From: CAISIP01 sp965278985
GTDB lineage: Bacteria > Pseudomonadota > Gammaproteobacteria > Burkholderiales > Burkholderiaceae_C
Direction: 5' to 3'
NCBI GenBank assembly: GCA_965278985.1
Contig: OZ257131.1
Location: 1,364,001-1,428,000 of the forward strand
DNA: 64,000 bases
Shown one piece after another: positions 1 through 9,945 of this stretch. The translations under genes and the position numbers were made by a program. Under the pieces are notes generated by a model that did no database searches, was not told where the DNA came from, and was given only the letters and a program-made list of their open reading frames with translations. Each line of letters starts with the position of its first letter. Position 1 is the first letter of the stretch.

Positions 1-175
1 CGGCATTGCGGGCGATGCCATGCAGGCGTTCCACCGCCTGCTGCTGCGTGCGCAGCGTCAGGAACTCGGCGAAGACCATGGTCATGACCAGGGCCAGACC
101 CATGACCAGGGCGCCGAAGATCGCGACGATCTGCGTGCGCAGGCTGGACGGAGAGCGTGTGGCGGACGCGGGCAT
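1..175 (-). CDS. N-terminal fragment of a membrane-bound sensor-type protein (3' part outside window)
   Basis: The reading frame opens with ATG at 175 on the minus strand and runs off the left edge, giving about 58 residues. After a short Ser/Arg-rich cytoplasmic leader there is one strongly hydrophobic segment (about residues 16-38), followed by a charged, helical stretch rich in Arg, Gln and Glu. This is the usual start of an inner-membrane signalling protein with a periplasmic or HAMP-type region, such as a histidine kinase, diguanylate cyclase or chemoreceptor, but no output domain is visible. The class is therefore inferred only from topology. Confidence 0.5.
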   Translation of the reverse strand, partial: MPASATRSPSSLRTQIVAIFGALVMGLALVMTMVFAEFLTLRTQQQAVERLHGIARNA

Positions 176-303
176 GGGAGGGGAGGGACTCCGTATGCTG
201 TTCGAAAACGCGCCACCGGTTCGCGTGGCGAAGACAGTGTGCCTCAATCGCGGCGCTGCGCAGCGTCTTGGCCCTGCCGGCGATGCAGGATGTTGCGCCG
301 GTG

Positions 304-1587
304 TCAGAAGCGCGGGCGGCGCGGATCGAAGTCGGGCCGGTGCTTGCGCATCTCGGTGGCATCGTCGCGCACGCGGATGCCACAGTCCAGATAGTTCTGG
401 TGCAGGCGCGCGAGCGCGTCACGGTCCAGCGTCACGCCCAGTCCCGCCCCGGGGGGAGGCGCCAGCCGGCCATCGCGGATCTGCAGCTTGCCGCCGGTGA
501 TGACTTCCTCCACCTGCCAGGGGTAGTGCGTGTCGCAGGCATACCGCAGGTTGGGCAGCGTCACGCCCACGTGGGTCATGGCCGCCAGGCTGATGCCCAG
601 GTGCGAGTTGGAATGCATCGAGATGCCCAGGCCGAAGGTGCGTCCGATGGCCGCCAGCTGCTGCGTGGCACGCAGGCCGCCCCAGTAGTGGTGGTCCGAC
701 AGGATCACCTGCATCGCGTTCAGGCGGATGGTCTCGGGGAGGTGGCCGAAAGCCACCGTGACCATGTTGGTGGCCAGCGGCATCGGCGCGAAGCGCGCCA
801 CCTCGGCCGACTGCTCCAGCGTGGGCACCGGGTCTTCCAGGTACTCCAGCAGGCCGTCGGCGGCAAGCAGCGGCATCACGCGGCGCGTGGTCTCCACCGA
901 CCAGCCGCCGTTGGGGTCGATGCGCAGCGGCATGCCGGGGAAGGCCGCGCGCAGGGCCTGCAGCGCCTCGATCTCCACCTCGGGCGCGAACACGCCGCCC
1001 TTGAGCTTGATGGAGCCGAAGCCGTAGTCGCGCACCATGCGGCGGGCTTCCTCGACGATCTGCGCGGGTGTCAGCACCTCGCCCCAGTCGTCGGCGGGAT
1101 ACCCGGTGAAATCCTTGTGCTGCGCGAACTTGTAGAACAGGTAGGCGCTGTAGTCCACGGCAGGGCGCACCGCACCGCCGAGCACCTGGTAGAGCGGCCG
1201 GTCCGTAAGCTGGCCCTGCAGGTCCAGGAACGCCACCTCGAAGGCCGCCAGTGCACTCGCACGCGCCTTGTCGCCCGCGGGTGCGAAGGTGGCGCCGGGG
1301 TCGGGCTGGTCACCCACGTGCGCGTAGACCACGCGCGTCAGGCCGTTGAGGTCGAAGGGGTCCAGCCCCGGCAGGTGGGGCAGCACCTTGTCCAGGTGGG
1401 CCAGGGTCTGCAGGTCACCGTAACTCTCGCCCAGGCCGACGCGGCCATCGGTGGTCTGCACCTCGATGATGCTGCGCAGGGCCCAGGGCTCGTGCACACC
1501 GGCCACATTGAGCAGCGGCGGATCACGGAAGGCGATGGGAGTCACTCGCACGGCGGCGACGACGGGATGTGTTGTGGTGCCCATCAT
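304..1587 (-). CDS. Glucarate dehydratase-like enolase-superfamily enzyme
   Basis: A 427-residue cytoplasmic enzyme of the GlucD/mandelate racemase group, predicted to dehydrate a hexarate or related sugar acid to a 5-keto-4-deoxy product. Visible motifs are the KLKGG catalytic lysine motif (K194/K196), probable metal ligands D224, E251 and N274, and the D298...H325 dyad, with H325 inside SMHSNSHLGIS, a close match to the GudD signature. E. coli GudD is about 446 residues, so the length fits. The start at 1587 was chosen because its ATGA overlaps the stop of the upstream epimerase gene; a second ATG follows at once at 1584. Exact substrate (glucarate, galactarate or another acid) cannot be told from sequence. 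Confidence 0.8.
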   Translation of the reverse strand: MMGTTTHPVVAAVRVTPIAFRDPPLLNVAGVHEPWALRSIIEVQTTDGRVGLGESYGDLQTLAHLDKVLPHLPGLDPFDLNGLTRVVYAHVGDQPDPGATFAPAGDKARASALAAFEVAFLDLQGQLTDRPLYQVLGGAVRPAVDYSAYLFYKFAQHKDFTGYPADDWGEVLTPAQIVEEARRMVRDYGFGSIKLKGGVFAPEVEIEALQALRAAFPGMPLRIDPNGGWSVETTRRVMPLLAADGLLEYLEDPVPTLEQSAEVARFAPMPLATNMVTVAFGHLPETIRLNAMQVILSDHHYWGGLRATQQLAAIGRTFGLGISMHSNSHLGISLAAMTHVGVTLPNLRYACDTHYPWQVEEVITGGKLQIRDGRLAPPPGAGLGVTLDRDALARLHQNYLDCGIRVRDDATEMRKHRPDFDPRRPRF

Positions 1588-2498
1588 GCAATCCTGTTCA
1601 CTGGTTCCAGCAGTTCGAAACGCACCACGGCCTCCAGGGTCTGGCCGGGCTCCAGCAGGTGCGTACCCGTGCCGGCCACACCCTGCGCCGCGAGGTTGAA
1701 GCCATTGGCCACATGGCTCACGGGCTCCAGGCACAGGTATGCCAGGTTGTCGGGGCGGTGCACCACCAGGTGGGACAGCAGCGGGTCGGCCACCATGCGC
1801 AGGCAGCTGCCATCGGGCAGGTCCACCGTGGCTTCGCCGTCCCAGTCGCCCACGTACGAAGTCAGTCCGCCATCGGGCAGGGCGCGCGCGGGTTGGTGCC
1901 GCTCATCGGCAGAGGGTGCCCGCGCGTGGGTCGCCAGGAACTCCGGCGTGGCAGGCCAGATGCTGCCTGCGCCGTAGCCCACCCTGGCTGTGGGCGCATG
2001 CCGGAAATAGGGGTGCAGGCCCAGCCCCGCGGGCATCACGCGGGCATCGGTGTTGGTCAGCGCGATGCGCACGGACAAGCTCCGCGGCGCCAGCTGCACC
2101 AGCATCCGGGCGGTGTATAGCCAGGGCCAGGCCGGTGCGGCGGGACTGTCCAGCACCATGGTGGCATGGTCCTCACCGTGGGACTCGCATTGCCAGGGCT
2201 GGGCGTGCGCATTGCCGTGCAGCGTATGGGGTGCGGCATCGGGATGCGGCTGCAGGGCAACCGTGTCGTTGCCGACGCGGAGCTGCGCATCGGCGATGCG
2301 GTTCGAATACGGCGCCAGCGGGTAGATGCCGCCCTTGCCCCAGCGCAGCGGATTGAAGAAATCCTCGGGATACGGGTACAGCACCTCCGCGATGCCGCCG
2401 TCCGGGCGTTCCAGATGCAGGGCCGAGACCCTTCCTCCGGCAGCCGGCACGAGGCGAGCCCGCGCCGCACCCGCTCGCAATTCCACGATCTGCCCCAT
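1584..2498 (-). CDS. Aldose 1-epimerase (GalM) family protein
   Basis: A 304-residue galactose-mutarotase-fold protein, predicted to interconvert alpha and beta anomers of a free sugar. Family landmarks are the Asn-Arg pair in YSNRIAD (about residue 65), the HTLHGNAH active-site histidine region, the second histidine in GLHPYF, and a late catalytic Glu candidate in CLEPV. The gene is translationally coupled to the glucarate-dehydratase-like gene by a 4-bp stop/start overlap, so the pair probably acts in one sugar or sugar-acid route. No sugar kinase, transporter or regulator lies beside them, so the substrate stays open. Confidence 0.82.
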   Translation of the reverse strand: MGQIVELRAGAARARLVPAAGGRVSALHLERPDGGIAEVLYPYPEDFFNPLRWGKGGIYPLAPYSNRIADAQLRVGNDTVALQPHPDAAPHTLHGNAHAQPWQCESHGEDHATMVLDSPAAPAWPWLYTARMLVQLAPRSLSVRIALTNTDARVMPAGLGLHPYFRHAPTARVGYGAGSIWPATPEFLATHARAPSADERHQPARALPDGGLTSYVGDWDGEATVDLPDGSCLRMVADPLLSHLVVHRPDNLAYLCLEPVSHVANGFNLAAQGVAGTGTHLLEPGQTLEAVVRFELLEPVNRIA

Positions 2499-2562
2499 GT
2501 CTCGCTCCTGTTGTGGTGGTGTTGGTTTTGTTGATCTTGGTATCGGGCCCCGAGGCTATCGC

Positions 2563-2598
2563 AAAAAAAAGGCACGGCGGGCAAGACGCCCCCGTGCC
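2563..2598 (-). terminator. Intrinsic terminator of the PpiC gene
   Basis: Read on the minus strand, a perfect 7-bp stem (GGCACGG / CCGTGCC) with further GC pairing inside the loop is followed directly by eight T residues. It sits 22 bp past the stop codon of the PpiC gene. It separates that gene from the GalM/dehydratase pair, which is transcribed in the same direction. Confidence 0.9.
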
Positions 2599-2619
2599 GC
2601 GATGGCGACGCCCCTGTGC

Positions 2620-3402
2620 TTACTGGACGCGGGCCTTGGCGCGCAACTCCTGCTGGAACTGGCCGATCTTCTGCTGCGTGAGCTGCTGCATGATCTGCGG
2701 CTTCACGTCCTCGAAGGCGGGCATCTGTGCATCCCGCACGTCTTCGACACGGATGATGTGGTAGCCGAACTGGGTCTTCACGGGCGTGGCCGTGGTCTCG
2801 CCCTTGCCCAGCTTCACCATGGCGTCCGAGAACTCCTTCACGTAGCTCCCAGCCGCGGCCCAGTCGAGGTCGCCGCCGTTGGCGCCGGAGCCCGGGTCCT
2901 TGGAGGACTTCTTGGCCAGGTCTTCGAATTTCTCGCCCTTGCCCAGCGCAGCCAGGACGGCCAGGGCCTCGGGTTCGGTCTCCACCAGGATGTGGCGGGC
3001 GTGGTATTCCTTGCCGGCGTTGGCGGCGACGAACTTGTCGTACTCGGCCTTGGCATCGGCGTCGGTGACGGGGTTTTTCTTCTGGTAGTCGTTGATCAGT
3101 TCGCGGATCAGCACCTGCTGGCGCAGCATCTCCATCTGGTCACGGAAGTCGGGCGTGGCATCGAGGCCGCGCTTCTTCGCTTCCTGCATGAAGATCTCGC
3201 GCGTGATGACTTCCTCGCGCAGCGAAGCCTGCGCCTCGGGCGGCACGGGGCGGCCTGCGCGCTCCATCTGCTTGGCCAGCGCGGTGACGCGCGAGGTGGG
3301 CACGGCCTTGCCGTTGACGATGGCGACGTTCTGCGCCAGGGCGGGCAGGCTCATCGCGGTGAGGGTGGCGCAGGCCAGTACGGCCACAAAGTGCTTCTTC
3401 AT
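2620..3402 (-). CDS. Periplasmic PpiC-type peptidyl-prolyl cis-trans isomerase
   Basis: A 260-residue parvulin-type foldase. A Sec signal peptide (Met-Lys-Lys, hydrophobic core, cleavage near ALA-QN at about residue 23) precedes a SurA-N/PrsA-like helical part. The parvulin domain covers about residues 130-225, with ARHILVE, a GGDLDW-type motif and the FGYHII strand typical of the family. An upstream in-frame extension is open but lacks a signal peptide, so the start at 3402 is preferred. It probably helps fold exported proteins. It lies downstream of bolA and yciB on the same strand and ends at a strong terminator. Confidence 0.9.
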   Translation of the reverse strand: MKKHFVAVLACATLTAMSLPALAQNVAIVNGKAVPTSRVTALAKQMERAGRPVPPEAQASLREEVITREIFMQEAKKRGLDATPDFRDQMEMLRQQVLIRELINDYQKKNPVTDADAKAEYDKFVAANAGKEYHARHILVETEPEALAVLAALGKGEKFEDLAKKSSKDPGSGANGGDLDWAAAGSYVKEFSDAMVKLGKGETTATPVKTQFGYHIIRVEDVRDAQMPAFEDVKPQIMQQLTQQKIGQFQQELRAKARVQ

Positions 3403-3499
3403 GCGTGTTCTCGGTTGGGGTGGGGGGTGTGACAGCGGCCGGTGGCCAGGTGGGGATTGTGGCGGCTGCGGGCGCGCGGCGCCTGGAAGGCCGGCTACA

Positions 3500-3811
3500 T
3501 CACTCGGGGAGTATCTCGATGGCCAGGGCGTGCAGCCCCTGGGCGATGTGATTTTGGAGCGCATCATACACAAGGCGATGGCGCTGGACACGGGCCATTC
3601 CGGCGAACTGCGGAGCCGCGATGCGCACGCGGAAATGCGTGCCCGAGCCCGTGCCGTTGGCCCCGGCATGGCCCGCGTGGGCGGCGCTTTCGTCGATCAC
3701 CTGCAGCCGCGTGGGATGCAGCACCGCACGCAGCTGCTGCTCCAGCAGCTGCGCGGTGGGAGCGGCGCCCGTGCTCCACGGTGCGTCTTCGCCGTTGGCT
3801 GCGGGGCTCAT
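3500..3811 (-). CDS. bolA: BolA family protein
   Basis: A 103-residue BolA/IbaG-type protein. These proteins bind monothiol glutaredoxins and take part in iron-sulfur handling or in envelope-stress and morphology control. The helix-strand core is seen from about residue 20, with the RVxIxSxxF-like strand (HFRVRIAAPQF), the RHRLVYDAL motif and a conserved late histidine (GLHALAIEI). The start codon overlaps the stop of yciB (ATGA), giving a coupled yciB-bolA unit followed by the PpiC gene. A Gly/Ala/His-rich insertion at about residues 44-58 is a small peculiarity. Confidence 0.9.
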   Translation of the reverse strand: MSPAANGEDAPWSTGAAPTAQLLEQQLRAVLHPTRLQVIDESAAHAGHAGANGTGSGTHFRVRIAAPQFAGMARVQRHRLVYDALQNHIAQGLHALAIEILPE

Positions 3812-4380
3812 GCGCCGCCTCCCGGGCCCTTGTGCGGGGCCTTGTCGGCATCGTCATCACCCTTGAGATGCGGCGCGATGTAGAAGCCCTGCGCCACCAG
3901 GAAGGCGAGCGGGAACACATAGCCCCAGAGCTTGAAGTCCACCCACGCCTCTGTGCTGAAATACATCGCGACGTAGCCGTTGACCACGGCCATGAACAGG
4001 CTGTAGGCGATCCAGGCAATGTTCAGCCGCATCCAGACGCGGTCGGGCAGCTCGATCTGCGCGCCCAGCATGATCTTGAGGAAACTCTTCTTGAAGACCC
4101 ATACGGCCACGGCCAGCGCGATGGCGATGGCGAAGTACAGCACCGTGGGCTTCCACTTGATGAAGCGCTCATCGTGCAGGTAGAGCGTCAGCGCGCCGAA
4201 GGCCAGGATCATGCCCAGTGTGGCCTTCTGCATGGTGCTGACCTTGCGGTCCATCTGGTATATGACCAGTGTCTGCACCACCGTGGCGGCCATCAGGATG
4301 CCGGTGGCCACGTAGATGTCGTAGACCTTGTAGCCGATGAAGAACAGGACGATGGGAATGAAGTCGAGCAGGGTGCGCAT
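3808..4380 (-). CDS. yciB: Intracellular septation protein A (YciB) family membrane protein
   Basis: A 190-residue inner-membrane protein with about five hydrophobic segments, the size and opening (MRTLLDFIPIVLFF) typical of YciB/IspZ. Family members affect envelope integrity and cell division; the biochemical activity is not settled. A charged, Asp/Lys/Pro/Gly-rich tail extends the C terminus. The gene lies 33 bp downstream of selO and overlaps bolA by 4 bp. Confidence 0.92.
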   Translation of the reverse strand: MRTLLDFIPIVLFFIGYKVYDIYVATGILMAATVVQTLVIYQMDRKVSTMQKATLGMILAFGALTLYLHDERFIKWKPTVLYFAIAIALAVAVWVFKKSFLKIMLGAQIELPDRVWMRLNIAWIAYSLFMAVVNGYVAMYFSTEAWVDFKLWGYVFPLAFLVAQGFYIAPHLKGDDDADKAPHKGPGGGA

Positions 4381-4413
4381 GTGCAGATTCTCGGTCCAGC
4401 GACCGGGCGTTGG

Positions 4414-5901
4414 TCAGGAGGAGCAGCTGATTTCGATGCCGGAGGCCCAGTCGGGCGGGAAATCCGCATAGGCCTCGCGGCCCGGCTGCGCGTCGAAAGG
4501 ACGCTCCAGCAGCCCGAGCAGGGTGTGGACTTCGGAGAAATCCTTGTGTTGCGCGGCGCGGATGGCTTGCTCGCCCAGGTGGTTGCGCAGCACATATGCC
4601 GGATTGGTGCGCAGCATGCGCGCGGCCACCGCGGTGCGGTCCAGGCCCTGCAGCCGTGCCTCGTAGCGCTGCAGCCAGGTGTCGAAGGCCGCACGGTCCA
4701 GGAAGAGGTCGCGCACGGTGTCCACGGGCGCACCGGCCACGTAGTCGCTCAGGCGGCGCCAGAAGATGCTGTAGTCGGTGCCACCATCGGCCAGCAGCTT
4801 GAACGTGTCTTCCATCAGGCTGTTGTCGCCTGCGCGCACCTCGCCCCAGCCCAGCTTGTCGGCCATGCGGCGTGTGAGTGCGGCCGGGTACAGCGTCTTG
4901 TAGGGTTCCAGCACGGCGAGCGCGGCCTCCTGCTCGCCGATCAGCGGCAGCAGTGCCTGGCCCAGGCAGAACAGGTTCCAGTAGGCGATGTTGGGCTGGC
5001 GGTTGTAGGCGTAGCGGCCTTGCGTGTCCGAGTGGTTGCAGATGTGGCCGGGCACGAAGGCGTCCAGGAACTGGAAGGGGCCGTAATCGATGGTCAGGCC
5101 CAGGATGCTCATGTTGTCGGTGTTCATCACGCCGTGGCAGAAGCCCACGGCCTGCCACTGCGCCATGAGTTCGGCCGTGCGCGCGGCCACGGCCTCCAGC
5201 AGGGCCGCATAGGCGTTTCCGCCGGTGGAGGCGCCGTCGCGGCACTGCGGATAGAAGTTGTCGATCACGAAGTCGGCCAGGGCGCGCAGGTCGTCCATCC
5301 GGTCGTTGTAGCTGAAGTGCTCGAAGTGGCCGAAGCGGATGAAGCTCGGCGCCACGCGGCAGACCACGGCCGCGGTTTCCATCGTCTCGCGGCGCACGCC
5401 GGCGTCCGAGCCCACCACGCTTAAGGCGCGGGTCGTGGGAATGCCCAGTGCGTGCATGGCCTCCGAACACAGGAACTCGCGGATCGAGCTGCGCAGCACG
5501 GCGCGGCCGTCGCCCATGCGCGAATAGGGCGTGCGGCCGGCGCCCTTGAGTTGCAGTTCCAGGCTGCCACTGGGGGTTTCCACCTCGCCCAGCAGGATCG
5601 CGCGCCCGTCGCCCAGCTGGCCGGCCCACACTCCGAACTGGTGGCCGCTGTAGACGCTGGCCAGCGGCTCCGAGCCCGGCAGCACGAGGTTGCCCGCGAG
5701 CGCCTGCAAAGATTCCTCCGATGCCAGCCAAGCCTCGTCCTCCAGGCCCAGCTCGCGCGCCACGGCGCGGCTGTGGGCCACGCGGTAGGGCGCAGGCAGG
5801 GGCGTGGGCTGGAGCCGGGTGTGGAAATCGGTCCCCAGGCGTGAGAAGCGGTTGTTCCAGCGCCAGGGACTGGTGGTGGCAGGGGAGGCGGACATGTCCA
5901 T
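4414..5901 (-). CDS. selO: SelO protein adenylyltransferase (AMPylator), Cys form
   Basis: A 495-residue SelO/YdiU pseudokinase-fold enzyme, known to transfer AMP to Ser/Thr/Tyr of redox-related proteins. It shows the opening PYRVAHSRAVARELG, the long SGHQFGVWAGQLGDGRA block (about residues 85-105), the LKGAGRTPYSRMGDGRAVLR nucleotide-binding segment, a catalytic-loop-like NTDNMSILG and DYGPFQFLD. The protein ends in CSS, the bacterial Cys counterpart of the selenocysteine tail in the animal protein. ATG at 5901 is used; a second in-frame ATG lies at 5895. The first gene of a selO-yciB-bolA-ppiC series on the minus strand. Confidence 0.95.
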   Translation of the reverse strand: MDMSASPATTSPWRWNNRFSRLGTDFHTRLQPTPLPAPYRVAHSRAVARELGLEDEAWLASEESLQALAGNLVLPGSEPLASVYSGHQFGVWAGQLGDGRAILLGEVETPSGSLELQLKGAGRTPYSRMGDGRAVLRSSIREFLCSEAMHALGIPTTRALSVVGSDAGVRRETMETAAVVCRVAPSFIRFGHFEHFSYNDRMDDLRALADFVIDNFYPQCRDGASTGGNAYAALLEAVAARTAELMAQWQAVGFCHGVMNTDNMSILGLTIDYGPFQFLDAFVPGHICNHSDTQGRYAYNRQPNIAYWNLFCLGQALLPLIGEQEAALAVLEPYKTLYPAALTRRMADKLGWGEVRAGDNSLMEDTFKLLADGGTDYSIFWRRLSDYVAGAPVDTVRDLFLDRAAFDTWLQRYEARLQGLDRTAVAARMLRTNPAYVLRNHLGEQAIRAAQHKDFSEVHTLLGLLERPFDAQPGREAYADFPPDWASGIEISCSS

Positions 5902-6045
5902 TCCGGGATTGTCCCGTAGTTGCCATGACCGTCCCTGACCTGGGTCTTAAGGATCATCTCCTGCGGGATACTATGCCCCGGTCGCGCCCGGCCCATCCGC
6001 CGAGGCGCATCGATTTCCAACCAAGAATTCCTGGAGGCGCTCCCC

Positions 6046-7674
<1,629 letters not shown>

Positions 7675-7724
7675 AGCCCCTGACGGCCGGCGGCCATGCC
7701 TAGGTAGCAGGGGCCGCGTTTCCC

Positions 7725-8717
7725 ATGGAGTTCCTGTTCGTCTCCCTGCTCAATGGTCTCAGCTACGGACTGCTGCTGTTCCTGTTGAGTGCGGGGCTCA
7801 CCCTCATCTTCAGCCTGATGGGGGTGCTCAACTTCGCGCACGCCAGCTTCTACATGCTGGGCGCCTATGTGGGGTGGTCGTTGTCCTCGGTGGTGGGCTT
7901 CTGGGCTGCGCTGATGCTCGCGCCGCTGCTGGTGGGCCTGCTGGGCGCGGCCTTCGAGCACGGCGTGTTGCGGCGCGTCCATCCGCTGGGGCATGTGCCC
8001 GAGCTGCTGATGACCTTCGGGCTGGCCTATGTGGTGGTGGAACTGGTGCAGCTGTTCTGGGGGCGCTCGGCGCTGGAGTTCGTGCCGCCCGCCGTGCTGC
8101 AAGGCGCGGCTTTCACGCTGGCAACGTCGGTCGATGGCGGCTGGCAATGGTTCCGCGGAAGTGCGCCGCAGGCCGTGTGCAGCGCGGCGCAGTGCGCAGC
8201 TTTTCCCATGCACCGGGCCTTCATGATGGGGGTATCCCTGTCCGTGCTGGCGGGCCTGGGGCTGCTGCTCTCGCGCAGCCGCATCGGCCTGGTGGTGCAG
8301 GCCGCCCGCACGCATCCGGACATGGTCGAATGCCTGGGCCACGACCTGCCGCGCGTGTGGATGCTGGTGTTCGGCGTGGGCACGGGCCTCGCGGCGCTGG
8401 CCGGTGTGCTGGGCGGCAGCGGCTTCGTCACCGAGCCCGGCATGGCCGCGGCCGTGGGTTCGGTGGTGTTCGTGGTCATCGTGGTGGGCGGCGTGGGATC
8501 GCTGCGGGGTGCCTTCGTCGCTTCGCTGCTGATCGGCATGCTGCAGACCCTGGCCGTGGCCTATGACCATGCCTTGCCGCAGCTGCTGTCGGGATGGATG
8601 GGCGAGGGCGGCCGGCCCTTGCGCCTGGCACAGCTGGCACCGGTGCTGCCCTATGGCCTGCTGGTGCTGGCGCTGGCCTTGCGCCCGCAAGGCCTCATGG
8701 GCACGGTGCGCACGTGA
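7725..8717 (+). CDS. livH: Branched-chain-amino-acid-type ABC transporter permease LivH
   Basis: A 330-residue inner-membrane permease with about eight hydrophobic segments. It starts with the family-typical LNGLSYGLLLFLLSAGLTLIF and MGVLNFAHAS and carries GGVGSLRGAF near the C terminus, the usual LivH cytoplasmic loop. It would pair with LivM to form the channel of a HAAT-type importer. It begins an unbroken livH-M-G-F series. No periplasmic binding protein gene (livK/J) is in the cluster, so one must be supplied from elsewhere. Confidence 0.92.
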   Translation: MEFLFVSLLNGLSYGLLLFLLSAGLTLIFSLMGVLNFAHASFYMLGAYVGWSLSSVVGFWAALMLAPLLVGLLGAAFEHGVLRRVHPLGHVPELLMTFGLAYVVVELVQLFWGRSALEFVPPAVLQGAAFTLATSVDGGWQWFRGSAPQAVCSAAQCAAFPMHRAFMMGVSLSVLAGLGLLLSRSRIGLVVQAARTHPDMVECLGHDLPRVWMLVFGVGTGLAALAGVLGGSGFVTEPGMAAAVGSVVFVVIVVGGVGSLRGAFVASLLIGMLQTLAVAYDHALPQLLSGWMGEGGRPLRLAQLAPVLPYGLLVLALALRPQGLMGTVRT

Positions 8718-8724
8718 TGGCCGC

Positions 8725-9945
8725 ATGACAGCGCTGTGGCGCGTGGCGGGCCCCTGGGCCCTGGCCGTGGGGTTGGCGGCCCTGGCGCCCTGGGTCTTCG
8801 ACAGCGGCCTGGGACTCACGGTGTTGTGCCAGATCGGCATCGCGGTCATCGCCTGCCAGGCCTACCAGCTGCTGCTGGGCGAGGGCGGCATGCTGAGCTT
8901 CGGCCACGCGGCCTTCACGGGGACGGGGGCCTATGCGGCCATCCACCTGCTGCGCGCGGACATGGCCGCGGCACTGCCCGTGGGCCTGCTGCCGCTGGCG
9001 GGCGGGCTGGCGGGCCTGGCCTTCGCGGCGCTCGCGGGCCTGCTGCTCACGCGCCGTGCCGGCACCACCTTCGCGATGATCACGCTGGGCCTGGGCGAGC
9101 TGGTGTACGCGGCGGCGCTGATGTTCCCCGCATGGTCCGGTGGCGAGGCCGGCGTCTCTGGCGACCGGGTGCGTGGCGCGGCCATCCTGGGCGTGGACTT
9201 CGCGTCGGCGCGCCAGGTGTACTACCTGATCGCCCTGCATGCGCTGGCCAGCGCCCTGCTGCTGCGCGGCTTCATGGGCACGGTGCTGGGCCGGCTGCTC
9301 AACGCCGTGCGCGACAACCCCGAGCGCGTGGCTTTCATCGGTTACGACCCGCGCTGGATCCGCTACCGGGCGCTGCTGGTGTCGGGCTTCCTGGCCGGTG
9401 TGGCCGGCGGGCTCGCGGCGCTGAATTTCGAGATCGTGACGCCCGAGGTGTTCTCGCCGCTGCGCTCGGGCAGTTACCTGCTGTTCACCTTCCTCGGCGG
9501 CACGGGCCATTTCCTGGGGCCGGTGATCGGCGCCGTGCTCATGGTGCTGGCCCTGGTGGTGCTCAGTGGCTGGACGGCCGGCTGGTCGTTGTACCTGGGC
9601 CTGGCCTTCATGCTGGCCGTGGTAGCGGCGCCGCAGGGGATCGCAGGCGCGGTGGCCACGCTGGGCGCGACGCTGCGCACTCAGGGGCTGCGCGCCGTGG
9701 CCGCGCAGTGGCTGGCGCGGATGGGCGCCGGGGCCATGGTCCTGGCGGGTGGGGTCGCGCTGGTGGAGATGGCCTACCACCGGCAGATGGACGCGGTCCT
9801 CGGCCGGCAGTTCGTGTTGCTGGGCCTGCCGCTGGACGTGGGGCAGCCCGTGCACTGGACACTGGCCCTGCTGCTGACGATGGCGGGGCTGTGGTGGTGG
9901 CGGGGCCTGTCGCGCCGGGGCCGTGTGCGGGCGGATTCCCCATGA
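8725..9945 (+). CDS. livM: ABC transporter permease LivM with extended C terminus
   Basis: A 406-residue permease, partner of LivH. The core has the LLGEGGMLSFGHAAFTGTGAY motif, the NAVRDNPERVAFIGYD loop and the FTFLGGTGHFLGPVIGA segment found in LivM. The usual LivM ends about 330-350 residues in. Here some 80 extra residues follow, with one or two further hydrophobic segments (about residues 328-345 and 376-392) and a basic tail. ATG 8725 lies 8 bp after the livH stop. The C-terminal extension may be a Comamonadaceae-type variant, but its role is not known to me. Confidence 0.9.
   Translation: MTALWRVAGPWALAVGLAALAPWVFDSGLGLTVLCQIGIAVIACQAYQLLLGEGGMLSFGHAAFTGTGAYAAIHLLRADMAAALPVGLLPLAGGLAGLAFAALAGLLLTRRAGTTFAMITLGLGELVYAAALMFPAWSGGEAGVSGDRVRGAAILGVDFASARQVYYLIALHALASALLLRGFMGTVLGRLLNAVRDNPERVAFIGYDPRWIRYRALLVSGFLAGVAGGLAALNFEIVTPEVFSPLRSGSYLLFTFLGGTGHFLGPVIGAVLMVLALVVLSGWTAGWSLYLGLAFMLAVVAAPQGIAGAVATLGATLRTQGLRAVAAQWLARMGAGAMVLAGGVALVEMAYHRQMDAVLGRQFVLLGLPLDVGQPVHWTLALLLTMAGLWWWRGLSRRGRVRADSP

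Noticed and set aside
157..1977. A plus-strand open frame over the dehydratase and epimerase genes
   Set aside because: His/Arg/Gln-rich antisense image of two enzymes with clear active-site residues.
5945..5974. Possible promoter with TACTAT at 5969 ahead of the acyl-CoA synthetase gene
   Set aside because: The -10-like hexamer lacks a convincing -35 at the right distance, so it was not listed as a feature.
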